DNA from: Lysobacter enzymogenes
GTDB taxonomy: Bacteria > Pseudomonadota > Gammaproteobacteria > Xanthomonadales > Xanthomonadaceae
Assembly: GCF_900106525.1 (NCBI RefSeq)
Contig: NZ_FNOG01000005.1
Coordinates: forward strand, 496,001 to 560,000
DNA: 64,000 nt
Reading direction: 5' to 3'
Below the pieces are notes generated by a model. The model ran no database searches, was not told the origin of the DNA, and saw nothing but the letters and a program-made list of their open reading frames with translations. The stretch's first letter is position 1. Every line of letters begins with the position of its first letter. Both the position numbers and the translations under genes were made by a program. Below, one piece after another: positions 52,852 to 62,750 of the stretch.

Positions 52852-53931
52852 TCACAGCTGCTCGCGGAAGGCGCGGTAGAGATCCTTCCACTCGGCGCGT
52901 TCCTTGACCACGGTTTCCAGATACTCCGTCCACACCACCTGGTCCTGCACCGGATCCTTGACCACCGCGCCGATCATGCCCGCAGCCATGTCGGCCGGAC
53001 GCAGCACGCCGTCGCCGAAGTGGCCGGCCAGGGCCATGCCGTTGTTGATCACCGAGATCGCCTCGGCGGTGGAGAGCGTCGAGCTCGGACTCTTGAGCTT
53101 GGACTTGCCGTCCTCGGTCTGGCCGTTGCGCAACTCGCGGAAGATGCGCACGATCCGCGCCACTTCCTTCAGCGCCGGCGGCTCGGCCGGCAGCTCCAGG
53201 GCGCGGCCGAGTTCGTGCACGCGCTTGACCACGATCGAGACTTCCTCTTCCTCGCTCGACGGCACCGGCAGGATCACCGTGTTGAAGCGGCGCTTGAGCG
53301 CGCTGGACAGTTCGTTGACGCCCTTGTCGCGGTTGTTGGCGGTGGCGATGACGCTGAAGCCGCGCGCGGCCTGCACTTCGCTCCCCAATTCCGGCACCGG
53401 CAGGGTCTTCTCCGACAGCACGGTGATGAGCGTGTCCTGCACGTCGGCGGGGATACGAGTAAGTTCCTCGACCCGGGCGATCTTGCCGAGCTTCATCGCG
53501 TTCATCATCGGGCTGGGCACCAGCGCGTTCTCGCTCGGGCCGTGCGCCAGCAACTGCGCGTAGTTCCAGCCGTAGCGGATCTGTTCCTCGCTGGTGCCGG
53601 CGGTGCCCTGGATCAGCATGGTCGAATCGCCGCTGATCGCCGCGCTGAGGTGTTCGGACACCCACGACTTGGCCGTGCCCGGCACGCCGAACAGCAGCAG
53701 CGCGCGGTCGGTGGCGATGGTCGCCACCGCGATCTCCATCAGCCGGCGGTTGCCGATGTACTTGGCGCTGATCTCGAAGCCGTTGTCGAGCTTGCCGCCG
53801 ATCAGATAGGTCACCACCGCCCACGGCGACAGCTTCCAGTTGGCGGGACGCTGGCGGTCGTCGGCCTTGGCCAGTTGTTCGAGCTCTTCGGCGAACTGGA
53901 TTTCGGCGTGTTGGCGCAGGACGGCGGTCAT
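52852..53931 (-). CDS. MoxR-type AAA+ ATPase
   Basis: A 359-residue ATPase. Walker A is GVPGTAKS at 82-89, with Ala in place of the more common Gly; Walker B and sensor 1 are IARVEELTRIP (Glu-Glu rather than Asp-Glu) and VIATANNRDKGVNELSSALKRRF, the latter including the arginine finger. MoxR ATPases act as chaperones for protein or metal-cofactor assembly with VWA partners. The start at 53931 has GGAG eight bases upstream; the frame is open further upstream through the DUF5691-like gene's shadow. It is 40 bases after the preceding gene. Resembles YehL. Confidence 0.9.
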   Translation of the reverse strand: MTAVLRQHAEIQFAEELEQLAKADDRQRPANWKLSPWAVVTYLIGGKLDNGFEISAKYIGNRRLMEIAVATIATDRALLLFGVPGTAKSWVSEHLSAAISGDSTMLIQGTAGTSEEQIRYGWNYAQLLAHGPSENALVPSPMMNAMKLGKIARVEELTRIPADVQDTLITVLSEKTLPVPELGSEVQAARGFSVIATANNRDKGVNELSSALKRRFNTVILPVPSSEEEEVSIVVKRVHELGRALELPAEPPALKEVARIVRIFRELRNGQTEDGKSKLKSPSSTLSTAEAISVINNGMALAGHFGDGVLRPADMAAGMIGAVVKDPVQDQVVWTEYLETVVKERAEWKDLYRAFREQL

Positions 53932-53971
53932 CGGAACTCCATGTAAACAGGTGTGATTCGAAAGAAGCGGC

Positions 53972-55510
53972 TCAGGCGTGCAGCAGGCCGCGCACGTGCG
54001 CGGTGCGCTCCAGGCCGGCCAGGCAATCGGCCAGGGCCGAGGTGTCGTCGGGCCCGCGCGGCGGCGCGCGCCAGCCGCGCAGCGCCTGCGGGTGCAGCAC
54101 TTCCAGCAGCGATTGCGCGTTCTGGCGCAGGCTCCAGTCCTGGCGCAGGGCCTCGCCGGCCTGCTCCAGGCCGGCGCCGACCAAGCGCGAATACTCCAGC
54201 GGCAACCACTGGCCCGGCGCGCAGGAGCCGACCACTTCGTCGAAGCGGCCGCTGCGGCACAGCAGTTCGAAGCTGCTCGGCCAATGGCGCACGCGCTGCG
54301 CCGGCGGCAGCAGGCCCAGCAAGCCGGCGTGATGGCCGTGGAAGGCGCGGCCGGGCGCGTCGAGCATGGCCGCGGCCCAGTCGCCGTCGTCGCGGTGGAT
54401 GCGCTCGAGCCAGCCGCGATGCAGCGCTTCCTTCCAGTCGCTCTTGGCCGCCCAGGCCAGCAGCGCGGCCGCGTCCATGCCGGTGTGTTCGCACCACCAG
54501 CGCAGCGGCACCTGCCGCACCAGTTGATACAGCCACCACGCGCGTTCGCCGAGCGCATCGTTCTGCGGCCGGGCGACGTCGATGGCGGCGGATGCCCACT
54601 CGGGGTCGGCGGCCTGCGGCGCGTCGACCACCCAGCGCTTGACCAGCAAGGCGCGCTCCTGGCTCACCCGCGGCGCCAGCCACGCGCGCAGGCGCTGCGC
54701 GTGCGCCGACTGCGGCAGGCGCGCCAGCAGCGCGGCGGCGAAGCGGCGCACCTCGCGGCCGCGGTCCTTGAGCAGGCCGGCCAGCAGCGGTTCGTCGTCG
54801 AGGCTCAAGCCGGCGTCCAGTTCGGCGACGAACGCGGCGCGCTCTTTCGCCGGCAGTTCGCCGAGTTGCGCCTGCAACAGCGCGCGCGCCCGCGCCGGAT
54901 CGGCCGCGCGCAACTGCGCGAACAGCGCCTGGCGTTGCTCGAAGCTGCCTTCCTGCCAGACCTGTTCGGCCTGCGCGAACGGATCGGCCGATTCCTCCAC
55001 GGCCGCGCCGCCGCGATCGGCGTAGCGCCAGTCGGGATTGAGCCGGGCCAGCCACAGGCCGCGCTCGCCCAGCACCGGCAGCAGCGCCGTGCGCAGGCGC
55101 GCGCGTTGCCGACCGGCGTCCAGCGCCGACGCCAACGCGCCGGCCGGCAGCGCGCGGCCGAGTTCGGCCAGACGCTGGCAGGCTTCGTGGTGCAAGCGCT
55201 CGCTGTCGCTGCGGAAAATCGTGCGCAGCGCCGCCGCCAACGGTTCGCCTTCGCCGAGCATGCGCGCGTCCTCGGGCGCGGCCGGCGGCGGCTCGTCAGC
55301 GGCCGGCGCCAGCTCCACCGCGGCCAGACGGCAGGCGGCCATCGCCGCGGCGCCGCGGGCGTAGCGCGCCAGCGCGTCGTCGTCGCCGGCTTCGTCCAGC
55401 AACGCGGCGACCGGCGCCGGAAACGCCGGCGAGCGCGCTGCGTCGACGCCGACCAGGGCCGGCTTGATCCACTCGGCGGCGGCGCCGCTGTCCGTGCCCG
55501 CGCCGCTCAT
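53972..55510 (-). CDS. DUF5691-like protein of the MoxR/SWIM operon
   Basis: A 512-residue helical protein of the DUF5691 type. The sequence is Ala/Leu/Arg-rich with HEAT-like stretches (ALLARLPQSAHAQRLRAWL, LAAALRTIFRSDSERLHHEACQRLAELG) and Trp-containing segments (GLWLARLNPDWRYA, VPLRWWCEHTGMDAAALLAWAAKSDWKEALHRGW). No catalytic motif is visible. Its ATG overlaps the SWIM gene stop (ATGA), and MoxR follows by 40 bases. The longer open frame to 56623 is only the shadow of the SWIM gene. Recognised by gene order as much as by sequence. Confidence 0.85.
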   Translation of the reverse strand: MSGAGTDSGAAAEWIKPALVGVDAARSPAFPAPVAALLDEAGDDDALARYARGAAAMAACRLAAVELAPAADEPPPAAPEDARMLGEGEPLAAALRTIFRSDSERLHHEACQRLAELGRALPAGALASALDAGRQRARLRTALLPVLGERGLWLARLNPDWRYADRGGAAVEESADPFAQAEQVWQEGSFEQRQALFAQLRAADPARARALLQAQLGELPAKERAAFVAELDAGLSLDDEPLLAGLLKDRGREVRRFAAALLARLPQSAHAQRLRAWLAPRVSQERALLVKRWVVDAPQAADPEWASAAIDVARPQNDALGERAWWLYQLVRQVPLRWWCEHTGMDAAALLAWAAKSDWKEALHRGWLERIHRDDGDWAAAMLDAPGRAFHGHHAGLLGLLPPAQRVRHWPSSFELLCRSGRFDEVVGSCAPGQWLPLEYSRLVGAGLEQAGEALRQDWSLRQNAQSLLEVLHPQALRGWRAPPRGPDDTSALADCLAGLERTAHVRGLLHA

Positions 55511-56847
55511 GCCGCCAGACTCCAGTTCTGCGCGGTGTCTTCGCCGCACCAAGCGCTCAGCGGCCGCAGACTGCGCCCGTCCCATTCGCCCATCACCTGC
55601 AAGGCCTGCCCGCCGCTGTGCGCGAGCAGGTTCCAGCCGGCCGCCTCGCCCAGCGCCAGCGGCAGGCGCCCGGCCGCGGTGTGCAGCCACCAGCGTTCGC
55701 GCTCGCGCACCGGCACCGCGTCGGCCAGGCTCAGCGGCCACCACGGCAACCACGGATTGGCGGCGAAGGCCAGCGAGGCGCGTTCGATCGCTTCCACCGC
55801 CGGCTGCGACCAGCGCGGCGCCGGCTGCGCCGCGCCCTGCTCCAGCGCCAGCGCGCGCAGCGGCGCGCTGCCGGGGAAGAAGCGCAGGTTCGCCTCGACG
55901 CTGCGCCCGTCCAGCCACTGCTGTTCCCAGCCGCGGCCGCCGTAGGCGTAGTCGTGCAGCAGCGCGTCGCGGCCGCTGGCCTGTCCGCGCAGCCATACCC
56001 GGCGCTCGAACAGGCGGTCGTCGCGTTCGTCGATGCGCTGGCCCTGGACGATCCAGCGATCGCTCACGCTCTCGCCGAGCGTGGCCAGATCGTCCTTGTC
56101 GTAGACCCAGCCCAGCGCGGTACGCACGTCGGCCAGGCGCGACGGCGACAGCGTCTCGCGCCGGGCCACCGCTTCGCGCAGCAGCCAGATCAGGCCGAAG
56201 CGCTCCAGCACCGCCGGCGCGCCGGCCACGCCGCTCGCCATCGCATCGGCCGCGGCCAGGACCTGCGTCGACAGCGCCGGCGCCTGCGCGTCGACCATGC
56301 GCGCGGCCATCGCCGTCCACTCGGCGCGCTGCTGCGGGCCGAACGAGGCCAGGCCGCGACGCAATTGGTCGCCGATCCAGCGCTGCAGTTCGGCCGTGCC
56401 CTGGTCGATGCGCTTCCAGCGTGCGGCCTCGCGCTTGGCCGCGCCGGCCGCGGCGGCGTCGGGGTCGGCCGCCTGCGCGGCGGCGGCTTTGACCGCGGCC
56501 TGTTCCTTCTTTTCGGCGCGGTCGCGGCGCGAGTTCAGCCACTCCTCCACCCACGCCGGCCGCGGCGCCGCGGCGATGCCGCCGCGCGCGTGCATCAGCA
56601 GCAGCGCCAGCGCGTGCTTGCACGGAAATTTACGGCTGGGGCAGGAACAGCGGGTGACCAGCGCGGCCAGATCGACCTGCGCCTGGTAAGGCTTGGCGCC
56701 GCTGCCTTTGCATTCGCCCCACAGGGCCTCGGCGTCGCCGCCGAGCGCGACCCAGTGGCGGTCGGAGGCCAGGCCGGTCGCGGCCTTGGCCGAAGCGCCA
56801 TCGGGCGCCAGCGCGAGCGCCTGTTCGGCGGTCAGTGCAGAATCCAT
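55507..56847 (-). CDS. SWIM zinc-finger protein
   Basis: A 446-residue protein with a SWIM zinc finger near the N-terminus: Cys67-Ser-Cys69 ... Cys76-Lys-His78, i.e. CxC-x6-CxH, in VTRCSCPSRKFPCKHALALLL. SWIM motifs bind DNA or protein. A Lys/Ala-rich coiled segment (about 105-140) follows and the rest is a family-specific alpha/beta region (VDAQAPALSTQVLAAADAMASG, WVYDKDDLATLGESVSDRWIVQG). It is the first gene of the operon. Its ATG is at 56847 with a weak upstream site. Similar in composition to the SWIM protein YehQ. Confidence 0.9.
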   Translation of the reverse strand: MDSALTAEQALALAPDGASAKAATGLASDRHWVALGGDAEALWGECKGSGAKPYQAQVDLAALVTRCSCPSRKFPCKHALALLLMHARGGIAAAPRPAWVEEWLNSRRDRAEKKEQAAVKAAAAQAADPDAAAAGAAKREAARWKRIDQGTAELQRWIGDQLRRGLASFGPQQRAEWTAMAARMVDAQAPALSTQVLAAADAMASGVAGAPAVLERFGLIWLLREAVARRETLSPSRLADVRTALGWVYDKDDLATLGESVSDRWIVQGQRIDERDDRLFERRVWLRGQASGRDALLHDYAYGGRGWEQQWLDGRSVEANLRFFPGSAPLRALALEQGAAQPAPRWSQPAVEAIERASLAFAANPWLPWWPLSLADAVPVRERERWWLHTAAGRLPLALGEAAGWNLLAHSGGQALQVMGEWDGRSLRPLSAWCGEDTAQNWSLAA

Positions 56848-56904
56848 TGCGAACCGGTCCCCGCCGGCGTCGTCCTTGCGTTGCTCGTAAGCATAGCGTA
56901 ACGA

Positions 56905-56996
56905 CCTAGGAGATAGCGGTCAGGAGTTAGGAGATAGCTAGAGCAGGCGGCGAATCGCTGTTGCTATCTCCTAACTACTGACCACTACCTCCTAGC
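56905..56996. repeat. Inverted repeat of 8-base motifs between SWIM and NTF2-like genes
   Basis: Two 34-base arms pair imperfectly: cctaggagatagcggtcagg... at 56905-56939 and its reverse complement at 56962-56996 (...actaccacctcctagc on the plus strand reads tgaccactacctcctagc). Within each arm the unit taggaga/tagc recurs at short period. Both arms lie in the intergenic space and end at the NTF2-like stop. Confidence 0.75.
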
Positions 56997-56997
56997 T

Positions 56998-57519
56998 TCA
57001 AAGCCGTGGCTTCCACTCCGCCGAAATCATCCGCCACTCGCCGTCGCGTTCGCGCCAGCCGGTGCGCACCTCGTAGAGTTGCGCCGCGTCCGGCAGCGCC
57101 GCGCCCGAGCCGCCGCCGAGCGCGGCTTCGAACACGACCGTCGCGCGCTCGCCCTGCACCTCATAGCGCACCGCGGCGATCTGCAGCCACACATCGCGGT
57201 AGCGCAGGAAGCTCGCCGCCGCCAGCCGCCGCGCACCGTCGCGGTCCAGGTTTTCCGGGCCGACGAAGTCGTCGGCCAGCCGCGCCTGCACCGCCTTGGC
57301 GTCGCGCGCCTGGATCGCGGTCTGCAACTCGTCCATCGAAGCGCGCAGGCGCTGCTCCGGCGTGCCGCCGCCGCACGCGGCCAACAGCAACAGCGCCGCC
57401 GCCCAGCACGCGAACGCCGGCAGCCGGGCCGCGACCGCAGCGGCCGGGCGCCGCATTCGCACAAGCGCGGGCATGTCGCCGGCCTGCCCCGTCCATCCGC
57501 CGAACATCGCTGCAAACAT
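56998..57519 (-). CDS. Putative lipoprotein with an NTF2-like domain
   Basis: A 173-residue protein with a lipobox LLLLAACGG (Cys near residue 49), so it is probably a membrane-anchored lipoprotein. The rest resembles NTF2/SnoaL-type small folds: MDELQTAIQARDAKAVQARLADDFVGPENLDRDGARRLAA and a C-terminal VRTGWRERDGEWRMISAEWKPRL typical of this fold. The start at 57519 has GAGGGGAAG six bases upstream; 57474 is an alternative that would place the lipobox at the usual distance. Function unknown. Confidence 0.75.
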   Translation of the reverse strand: MFAAMFGGWTGQAGDMPALVRMRRPAAAVAARLPAFACWAAALLLLAACGGGTPEQRLRASMDELQTAIQARDAKAVQARLADDFVGPENLDRDGARRLAAASFLRYRDVWLQIAAVRYEVQGERATVVFEAALGGGSGAALPDAAQLYEVRTGWRERDGEWRMISAEWKPRL

Positions 57520-57778
57520 CGTCGCTTCCCCTCGGATTCATGCTCGGATTTCGCCCCGGGTTTGGGCTCGAAACCGGCGCCGGGCAAGATTCGCACGACC
57601 GTTCGCCCCGGCCCGCGCGCACTCGATCCTGACAGGTCGGCCGCACCCGCGGCAACGTCGCCGGGCACCGCCTTGCCACCCGCTAGAGCCTATGCTCCAA
57701 TCGAGAAAACACACCGTACGCCGGCGCACTTGCGCGGCTAGCGGACAGAATCGACGAGCGATTAAAGAGGGGATCGCG

Positions 57779-59458
57779 ATGAGTTTGAACCGTCCGTGGC
57801 TTGCCCACTATCCGCAAGGCGTGCCCGCACAGATCGACGTGGAGGAATTTCCTTCCGTGGTTTCGGTGCTGGAAAACGCGATCGAGAAATTCCGCGATCG
57901 CCCCGCCTTCCGCAACTTCGGCAAGACACTGACCTACGGCGACATCGACCGGCTCAGCGCCCAGTTCGCCGCTTATCTGCTCGGCGAACTCAAGCTCAAG
58001 AAGGGCGATCGCGTCGCGATCATGATGCCCAACTGCCTGCAGTATCCGATCGCGACCTTCGGCGTGCTGCGCGCCGGCCTGACCGTGGTCAACACCAATC
58101 CGATGTACACCCCGCGCGAACTCAAGCACCAGCTCGAGGATTCCGGCGCGAAGGTGGTGTTCGTGCTCGACAACTTCGGCAAGACCGTGCAGGAGGTCGT
58201 CGCCGGCACCCAGGTGCAGCAGGTCGTCACCACCGGCCTGGGCGACATGGTCGGCGGGCTCAAGGGCCCGATCATGAACTTCGCGCTGAAGTACGTGAAG
58301 AAGATGGTGCCCGACTACGACATCCCGGGCGCAGTGCGCTTCCGCGATGCGCTCACCCTGGGGCAGATGCACCAACTGCCGCAGATCGACATCGCGCCGG
58401 GCGACATCGCGTTCCTGCAATACACCGGCGGCACCACCGGCGTGGCCAAGGGCGCGATGCTCACCCACCGCAACCTGGTCGCCAACATGCAGCAGGCCGC
58501 GGCGTGGATCGGCACCAACGCGCGCATGGGCGAAGAAATCATCATCACCGCGCTGCCGCTGTACCACATCTTCGCGCTTACCGCGAACGGTTTGGTGTTC
58601 ATGAAGTTCGGCGGCCTCAACCACATGATCACCAACCCGCGCGACATGCCGGCGTTCGTGAAGGAACTGCAGAACAACCGCTTCACCGCGATCACCGGCG
58701 TCAACACGCTGTTCAACGGCCTGCTCAACACGCCCGGCTTCGACAAGGTCGATTTCTCCCACCTGCACCTCACCCTCGGCGGCGGCATGGCGGTGCAGCG
58801 CTCGGTCGCCGAGCGTTGGAAGCAGGTCACCGGCGTGACCTTGGTGGAAGCCTATGGCCTCACCGAAACCTCGCCGGCGGCGTGCATCAATCCGATGGAC
58901 CTGGCCGAGTACAACGGCTCGATCGGCTTTCCGATCTCCTCCACCGACGCCTGCGTCAAGGACGAGGAAGGCAAGATCCTGCCGATGGGCGAAGTCGGCG
59001 AACTGTGCATCATGGGCCCGCAGGTGATGAAGGGCTATTGGCAGAAGCCCGAGGAAACCGCCAAGGTCATCGACGACGACGGTTGGCTGCACACCGGCGA
59101 CATGGCCAAGATGGACGAACAAGGCTTCTTCTATATCGTCGATCGCAAGAAGGACATGATCCTGGTGTCGGGTTTCAACGTGTACCCGAACGAAATCGAA
59201 GACGTGATCGCGCTGATGCCCGGCGTGCTGGAAGTGGCCGCGGTCGGCGTTCCGGACGAAAAATCCGGCGAGGCGGTGAAGGTGGTGATCGTCAAGAAGG
59301 ATCCGGCGCTGACCGCCGAGGACGTCAAGGCCCACGCCCGCGCCAACCTCACCGGCTACAAGCATCCCAAGCTGGTCGAATTCCGCAAGGAACTGCCCAA
59401 GACCAACGTGGGCAAGATCCTGCGCCGCGAGCTGCGCGACCCGCCGCCGGCGGGGTGA
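57779..59458 (+). CDS. rpfB: Long-chain fatty acyl-CoA ligase RpfB
   Basis: A 559-residue ANL-superfamily ligase of FadD/RpfB type. AMP-binding motifs are YTGGTTGVAKGAMLTHRNL (P-loop, about 216-234), YGLTETSP (about 366) and WLHTGDMAKMDEQGFFYIVDRKKDMILVSGFNVYPNEIEDV; the catalytic Lys is near the C-terminus in KTNVGKILRRELR. In Xanthomonas RpfB turns over DSF and free fatty acids. The ATG at 57779 has AGAGGGG upstream. It is followed by a terminator before rpfF. Assigned as RpfB rather than plain FadD because rpfF lies next. Confidence 0.95.
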   Translation: MSLNRPWLAHYPQGVPAQIDVEEFPSVVSVLENAIEKFRDRPAFRNFGKTLTYGDIDRLSAQFAAYLLGELKLKKGDRVAIMMPNCLQYPIATFGVLRAGLTVVNTNPMYTPRELKHQLEDSGAKVVFVLDNFGKTVQEVVAGTQVQQVVTTGLGDMVGGLKGPIMNFALKYVKKMVPDYDIPGAVRFRDALTLGQMHQLPQIDIAPGDIAFLQYTGGTTGVAKGAMLTHRNLVANMQQAAAWIGTNARMGEEIIITALPLYHIFALTANGLVFMKFGGLNHMITNPRDMPAFVKELQNNRFTAITGVNTLFNGLLNTPGFDKVDFSHLHLTLGGGMAVQRSVAERWKQVTGVTLVEAYGLTETSPAACINPMDLAEYNGSIGFPISSTDACVKDEEGKILPMGEVGELCIMGPQVMKGYWQKPEETAKVIDDDGWLHTGDMAKMDEQGFFYIVDRKKDMILVSGFNVYPNEIEDVIALMPGVLEVAAVGVPDEKSGEAVKVVIVKKDPALTAEDVKAHARANLTGYKHPKLVEFRKELPKTNVGKILRRELRDPPPAG

Positions 59459-59524
59459 AGACGCGTGAGCATGCGTAGGGCCGTGGGCGGGTAAAATACC
59501 CGCCGCGACGCACCCGATCCCGTG

Positions 59525-59556
59525 CAAGCCCCTCTCCGGAGGGGCTTTTATTTTTG
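59525..59556 (+). terminator. Rho-independent terminator between rpfB and rpfF
   Basis: The stem agcccctc/gaggggct with a tccg loop is followed by ttttatttttg. It suggests that rpfF has its own promoter as well. Confidence 0.85.
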
Positions 59557-59658
59557 CTGCGGGAACGGGGTGTAGCATCGATGCGTGGGCTCCCAAAATC
59601 GCCGCTCGCGGCCCACCGCATCCAGCCTTGCGGGCGGCCATCGCCGAGGACCGCATCC

Positions 59659-60522
59659 ATGAGCTCTATCGAAAAACTGCACCGCGTACGCGCCTACCCC
59701 ACCCTGCGCCTGGAATCCTCCGCGGACGGCCTGGCGCATTGGCTGTACATGCACGAGGACATCGGCCTCGGCGTGCGGCCGTGCTTCCGCACCGAATTGA
59801 TGGAAGACATGTGGGCGTTCCTGTCCTCGATCAGCTTGCCCGAAGAACAGCGCGAGAGCGGGCGGCTGCGCCATGTCGTGCTGGCCTCGTCGGCGCCGGC
59901 GTTCAACCTGGGCGGCGACCTGGAGCTGTTCTCGCAGTTGATCCGCAACCAGGATCGCGACCGGCTGCTGGCTTACGCGCGCCGCTGCGTCGACGGCGTG
60001 CACCACATCCACGACGGATTGGGCGGCGACGTGCACACCATCGCGCTGATCCAGGGCGACGCGCTCGGCGGCGGGCTGGAGCTGGCGCTGTCGTGCCACA
60101 CCATCGTGGCCGAGGAAGGCGTCGACATGGGGCTGCCGGAAGTGGTGTTCGATCTGTTCCCGGGCATGGGCGCGTACTCGTTCCTGTGCAAGCGGGTCAG
60201 CCCGCGCGTGGCCGAGCGGCTCATCATGGAAGGGGCCTTGCTGAGCAGCGAGGAAATGCACCAACTCGGCGTGGTCGACGTGCTGGTGCCGCGCGGCCAG
60301 GGCGAAGCGGCGGTGGCCGACCTGATCCGTCGCCAGCAGCGCTCGCCGCACTCGCAGCTGGCGATGAACAAGATGCGCCAGATCGCCCAGCCGACCAGCT
60401 ACCAGGAACTGATGGCGATCACCGAGCTGTGGGTGGACACCGCGCTGGCGCTGCCCGACAAGGCGCTGCGGACGATGGACCGGATCGTGCGGGCGCAGGA
60501 GCGTCGTACCGTGGCCGCGTAA
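59659..60522 (+). CDS. rpfF: DSF synthase RpfF (enoyl-CoA hydratase family)
   Basis: A 287-residue crotonase-fold enzyme making the diffusible signal factor (a cis-2-unsaturated fatty acid) from acyl-ACP. The two catalytic glutamates of Xanthomonas RpfF fall exactly at Glu141 (GGGLELALS) and Glu161 (MGLPEVVFDLFPGMGAYS). The oxyanion-hole region is FNLGGDLELF (about 82-91). Length matches Xanthomonas RpfF (289). It follows rpfB and is convergent with rpfC, whose stop lies 25 bases away. RpfC in the resting state is known to bind and inhibit RpfF. Confidence 0.96.
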   Translation: MSSIEKLHRVRAYPTLRLESSADGLAHWLYMHEDIGLGVRPCFRTELMEDMWAFLSSISLPEEQRESGRLRHVVLASSAPAFNLGGDLELFSQLIRNQDRDRLLAYARRCVDGVHHIHDGLGGDVHTIALIQGDALGGGLELALSCHTIVAEEGVDMGLPEVVFDLFPGMGAYSFLCKRVSPRVAERLIMEGALLSSEEMHQLGVVDVLVPRGQGEAAVADLIRRQQRSPHSQLAMNKMRQIAQPTSYQELMAITELWVDTALALPDKALRTMDRIVRAQERRTVAA

Positions 60523-60547
60523 CCGCCATGCCCCCCTCGACGGCGTT

Positions 60548-62743
60548 TCAGGGGGAGCGCTCGTCGCCTTCGCGCGCGTGGCATTGCCGCTCGCGTGCAT
60601 CGAGCGCTTCCCTGCCCTGGGCCAGCCGCTCGTTCAACGCACCCTGCCGGGTCCGCCACTCGGCGGCGACCTGCCAGTCCGGCAGCTGCATCAGCTCGCC
60701 GGCCACGGTCGCCAATTTGACCAACCCCAGGTTGCTCGCCACGCCCTTGAGTGCGTGGGCGTGCTCGCGCACGCGTTCCCATTGGCCGCGCTCGCCCGCG
60801 TCGGCCAAGGCGACGATGCAGCCGCTGGCGTCGCGCAAACATTGGGCGATGAATTCGCGCTCGAAGCCCTCGCCCATGCCGAGGCTGCCGAGCTCGTCGA
60901 GCACCGAAGGATCGAACGCGCTGTCCGCGCCCGCGCTTCCCGCCGCCGGATCCGGCCGCTGCAGCACCACAGGAACCGTGGCGATGCGCGCATTGGCGGC
61001 GATGTCCGCCAAGATGTCGAGCAAGCGCACGGTCGACACCGGTTTGGCCAGGAACGCGCGCGCACCGGCCTGCTGGCAGGCCTGAATCGAATCGGGCGTG
61101 ACATCGGCGCTGAGCACCACCACCGGCGTGCGCCGGCCGGCCCCGGCTTCCATCACCCGCAGCTCCCTCAGCAAGTCCAGGCCGCTGATGTCGGGCATGT
61201 GCAGGTCGGCGATCACCGCGTCGTAATCGCTCACCGCCAGCGCGTTGAGCACTTCCTCGCCGCCTTCCACGCAGACCGCGCGATGGCCGGCTTTCTGCAA
61301 CAGCCGCTGCAACACCATGCGGTTGGCGGAGTGGTCGTCGGCGACCAGCACCTGCAGGCTGCGCACCCGCGCGCGATGGCGCAGGAACGGGTCGGAAAAG
61401 GCGATGACGTTTTCCGGATCGTTGCGCGGCGTGGCCTCGACCGCGTCGGCCTCGGCCAACGCCGGTTCCGGCAGCACGGCGACGCGCTGGAACGGCAGCT
61501 CCACCCAGAATCGGCTGCCGCGCTGCTCGGTGCTTTCGAACCCGATGCTGCCGCCCATCGCCTCGGTCAGGCCCTTGGCGATGGTGGTGCCCAGGCCGGT
61601 GCCGCCGTAACGGCGCGCCAGGCTCACGTCGGCCTGCTCGAAGGCTTCGAACAGGCGCTGGCGCATCGCCATCGGAATGCCGATGCCGGTGTCGGTCACA
61701 GTGAAGCGCAGCCGCACCCCGCCGTCGGCCTGCCCGGCCACGCCCAGTTCCAGGCGCACGCTGCCGTGGTCGGTGAACTTGACCGCGTTGCCGGTGAGGT
61801 TGAGCAAGACCTGGCGCAGATGGCCGACATCGCCGCGCAGCAACGCCGGCACGTCGGCGGACACGCTGGATTCGTAGCGCAACTGCTTGGCCCGGGCCTG
61901 CGGCTGCAGGATCAGGCCGATGCCGTCGATCAGTTCGCGCGGAGAGAACTCGGCCAGATTCAGCTTGAGCTTGCCGGCTTCGATCGCGGAGATGTCGAGC
62001 ACGTCCTCCACCAGCGCCAGCAGGCTGCGGGTGGAGGCCTGGATGGTGTTGACGCATTCGCGCTGCTCGGCATCCAGGCGCGTGGTCGCCAGCAGTTCGG
62101 ACATGCCGGCCAGGCCGTTGAGCGGGGTGCGGAACTCGTGGCTCATGTTGGCCAGGAACCGGCTCTTGGCCTCGTTGGCGCGCTTGGCTTCGTCGGTGGC
62201 GCGGGTGAGCGCGCGCAGCAGGCCGGTCAGATACAGCGGAATCGCCGCCAGCCCCAGCGCCAGGCCGATGCCCAGCACCGGGTTGGCGCGCCAGTAGTCG
62301 TTGAACACGATCACCGAGCCGAAGCTGACCAAGGCCATCGCGACCGCGCCGAACAGATAGCCGGTGCCGAAACGCAGGCCGTTGCCGATGGTCACCCACA
62401 TCAGGATCACATAGACCCAGGCCAGCGGCTCGCCGATGTGGATCATCGCTGCGGCCATCAGGCCGTAGTCCGAGCACATGCCAATGATCCGGCGCAGGTG
62501 CGAGCGGCCCGGCGCCAGCAGGATCCAGCCGATCAACGCCAACCCGACCGAGAAGCCGGTGACCACCATCAGCAGCACGTTGTTGTACTGATAGACCGGC
62601 ATGCTGCTGCCGCTGCCGCTGCCGCGCGCGAGCATGTAGGCCAGCACCACGAACAGCACGGCGATGCGGACGAAGGCCTGGCCGTGCTCGCTGTCGCCGC
62701 GTTGCGACAACCTCGACCGGAACCAGTTCAGCAGGCGGATCAT
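60548..62743 (-). CDS. rpfC: DSF sensor hybrid histidine kinase RpfC
   Basis: A 731-residue hybrid sensor. Five membrane helices lie within the first 175 residues. HisKA follows with the phosphorylated His202 ([12 protein letters not shown]). The HATPase has [18 protein letters not shown] and [13 protein letters not shown]. The REC domain carries phosphoacceptor Asp513 ([12 protein letters not shown]), and the Hpt domain His663 ([13 protein letters not shown]). These match H198, D512 and H657 of X. campestris RpfC. It lies seven bases downstream of rpfG with GGAG ten bases before its ATG; there is no rpfH. It converges on rpfF. Confidence 0.96.
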   Translation of the reverse strand: MIRLLNWFRSRLSQRGDSEHGQAFVRIAVLFVVLAYMLARGSGSGSSMPVYQYNNVLLMVVTGFSVGLALIGWILLAPGRSHLRRIIGMCSDYGLMAAAMIHIGEPLAWVYVILMWVTIGNGLRFGTGYLFGAVAMALVSFGSVIVFNDYWRANPVLGIGLALGLAAIPLYLTGLLRALTRATDEAKRANEAKSRFLANMSHEFRTPLNGLAGMSELLATTRLDAEQRECVNTIQASTRSLLALVEDVLDISAIEAGKLKLNLAEFSPRELIDGIGLILQPQARAKQLRYESSVSADVPALLRGDVGHLRQVLLNLTGNAVKFTDHGSVRLELGVAGQADGGVRLRFTVTDTGIGIPMAMRQRLFEAFEQADVSLARRYGGTGLGTTIAKGLTEAMGGSIGFESTEQRGSRFWVELPFQRVAVLPEPALAEADAVEATPRNDPENVIAFSDPFLRHRARVRSLQVLVADDHSANRMVLQRLLQKAGHRAVCVEGGEEVLNALAVSDYDAVIADLHMPDISGLDLLRELRVMEAGAGRRTPVVVLSADVTPDSIQACQQAGARAFLAKPVSTVRLLDILADIAANARIATVPVVLQRPDPAAGSAGADSAFDPSVLDELGSLGMGEGFEREFIAQCLRDASGCIVALADAGERGQWERVREHAHALKGVASNLGLVKLATVAGELMQLPDWQVAAEWRTRQGALNERLAQGREALDARERQCHAREGDERSP

Positions 62744-62750
62744 GGGGGAT

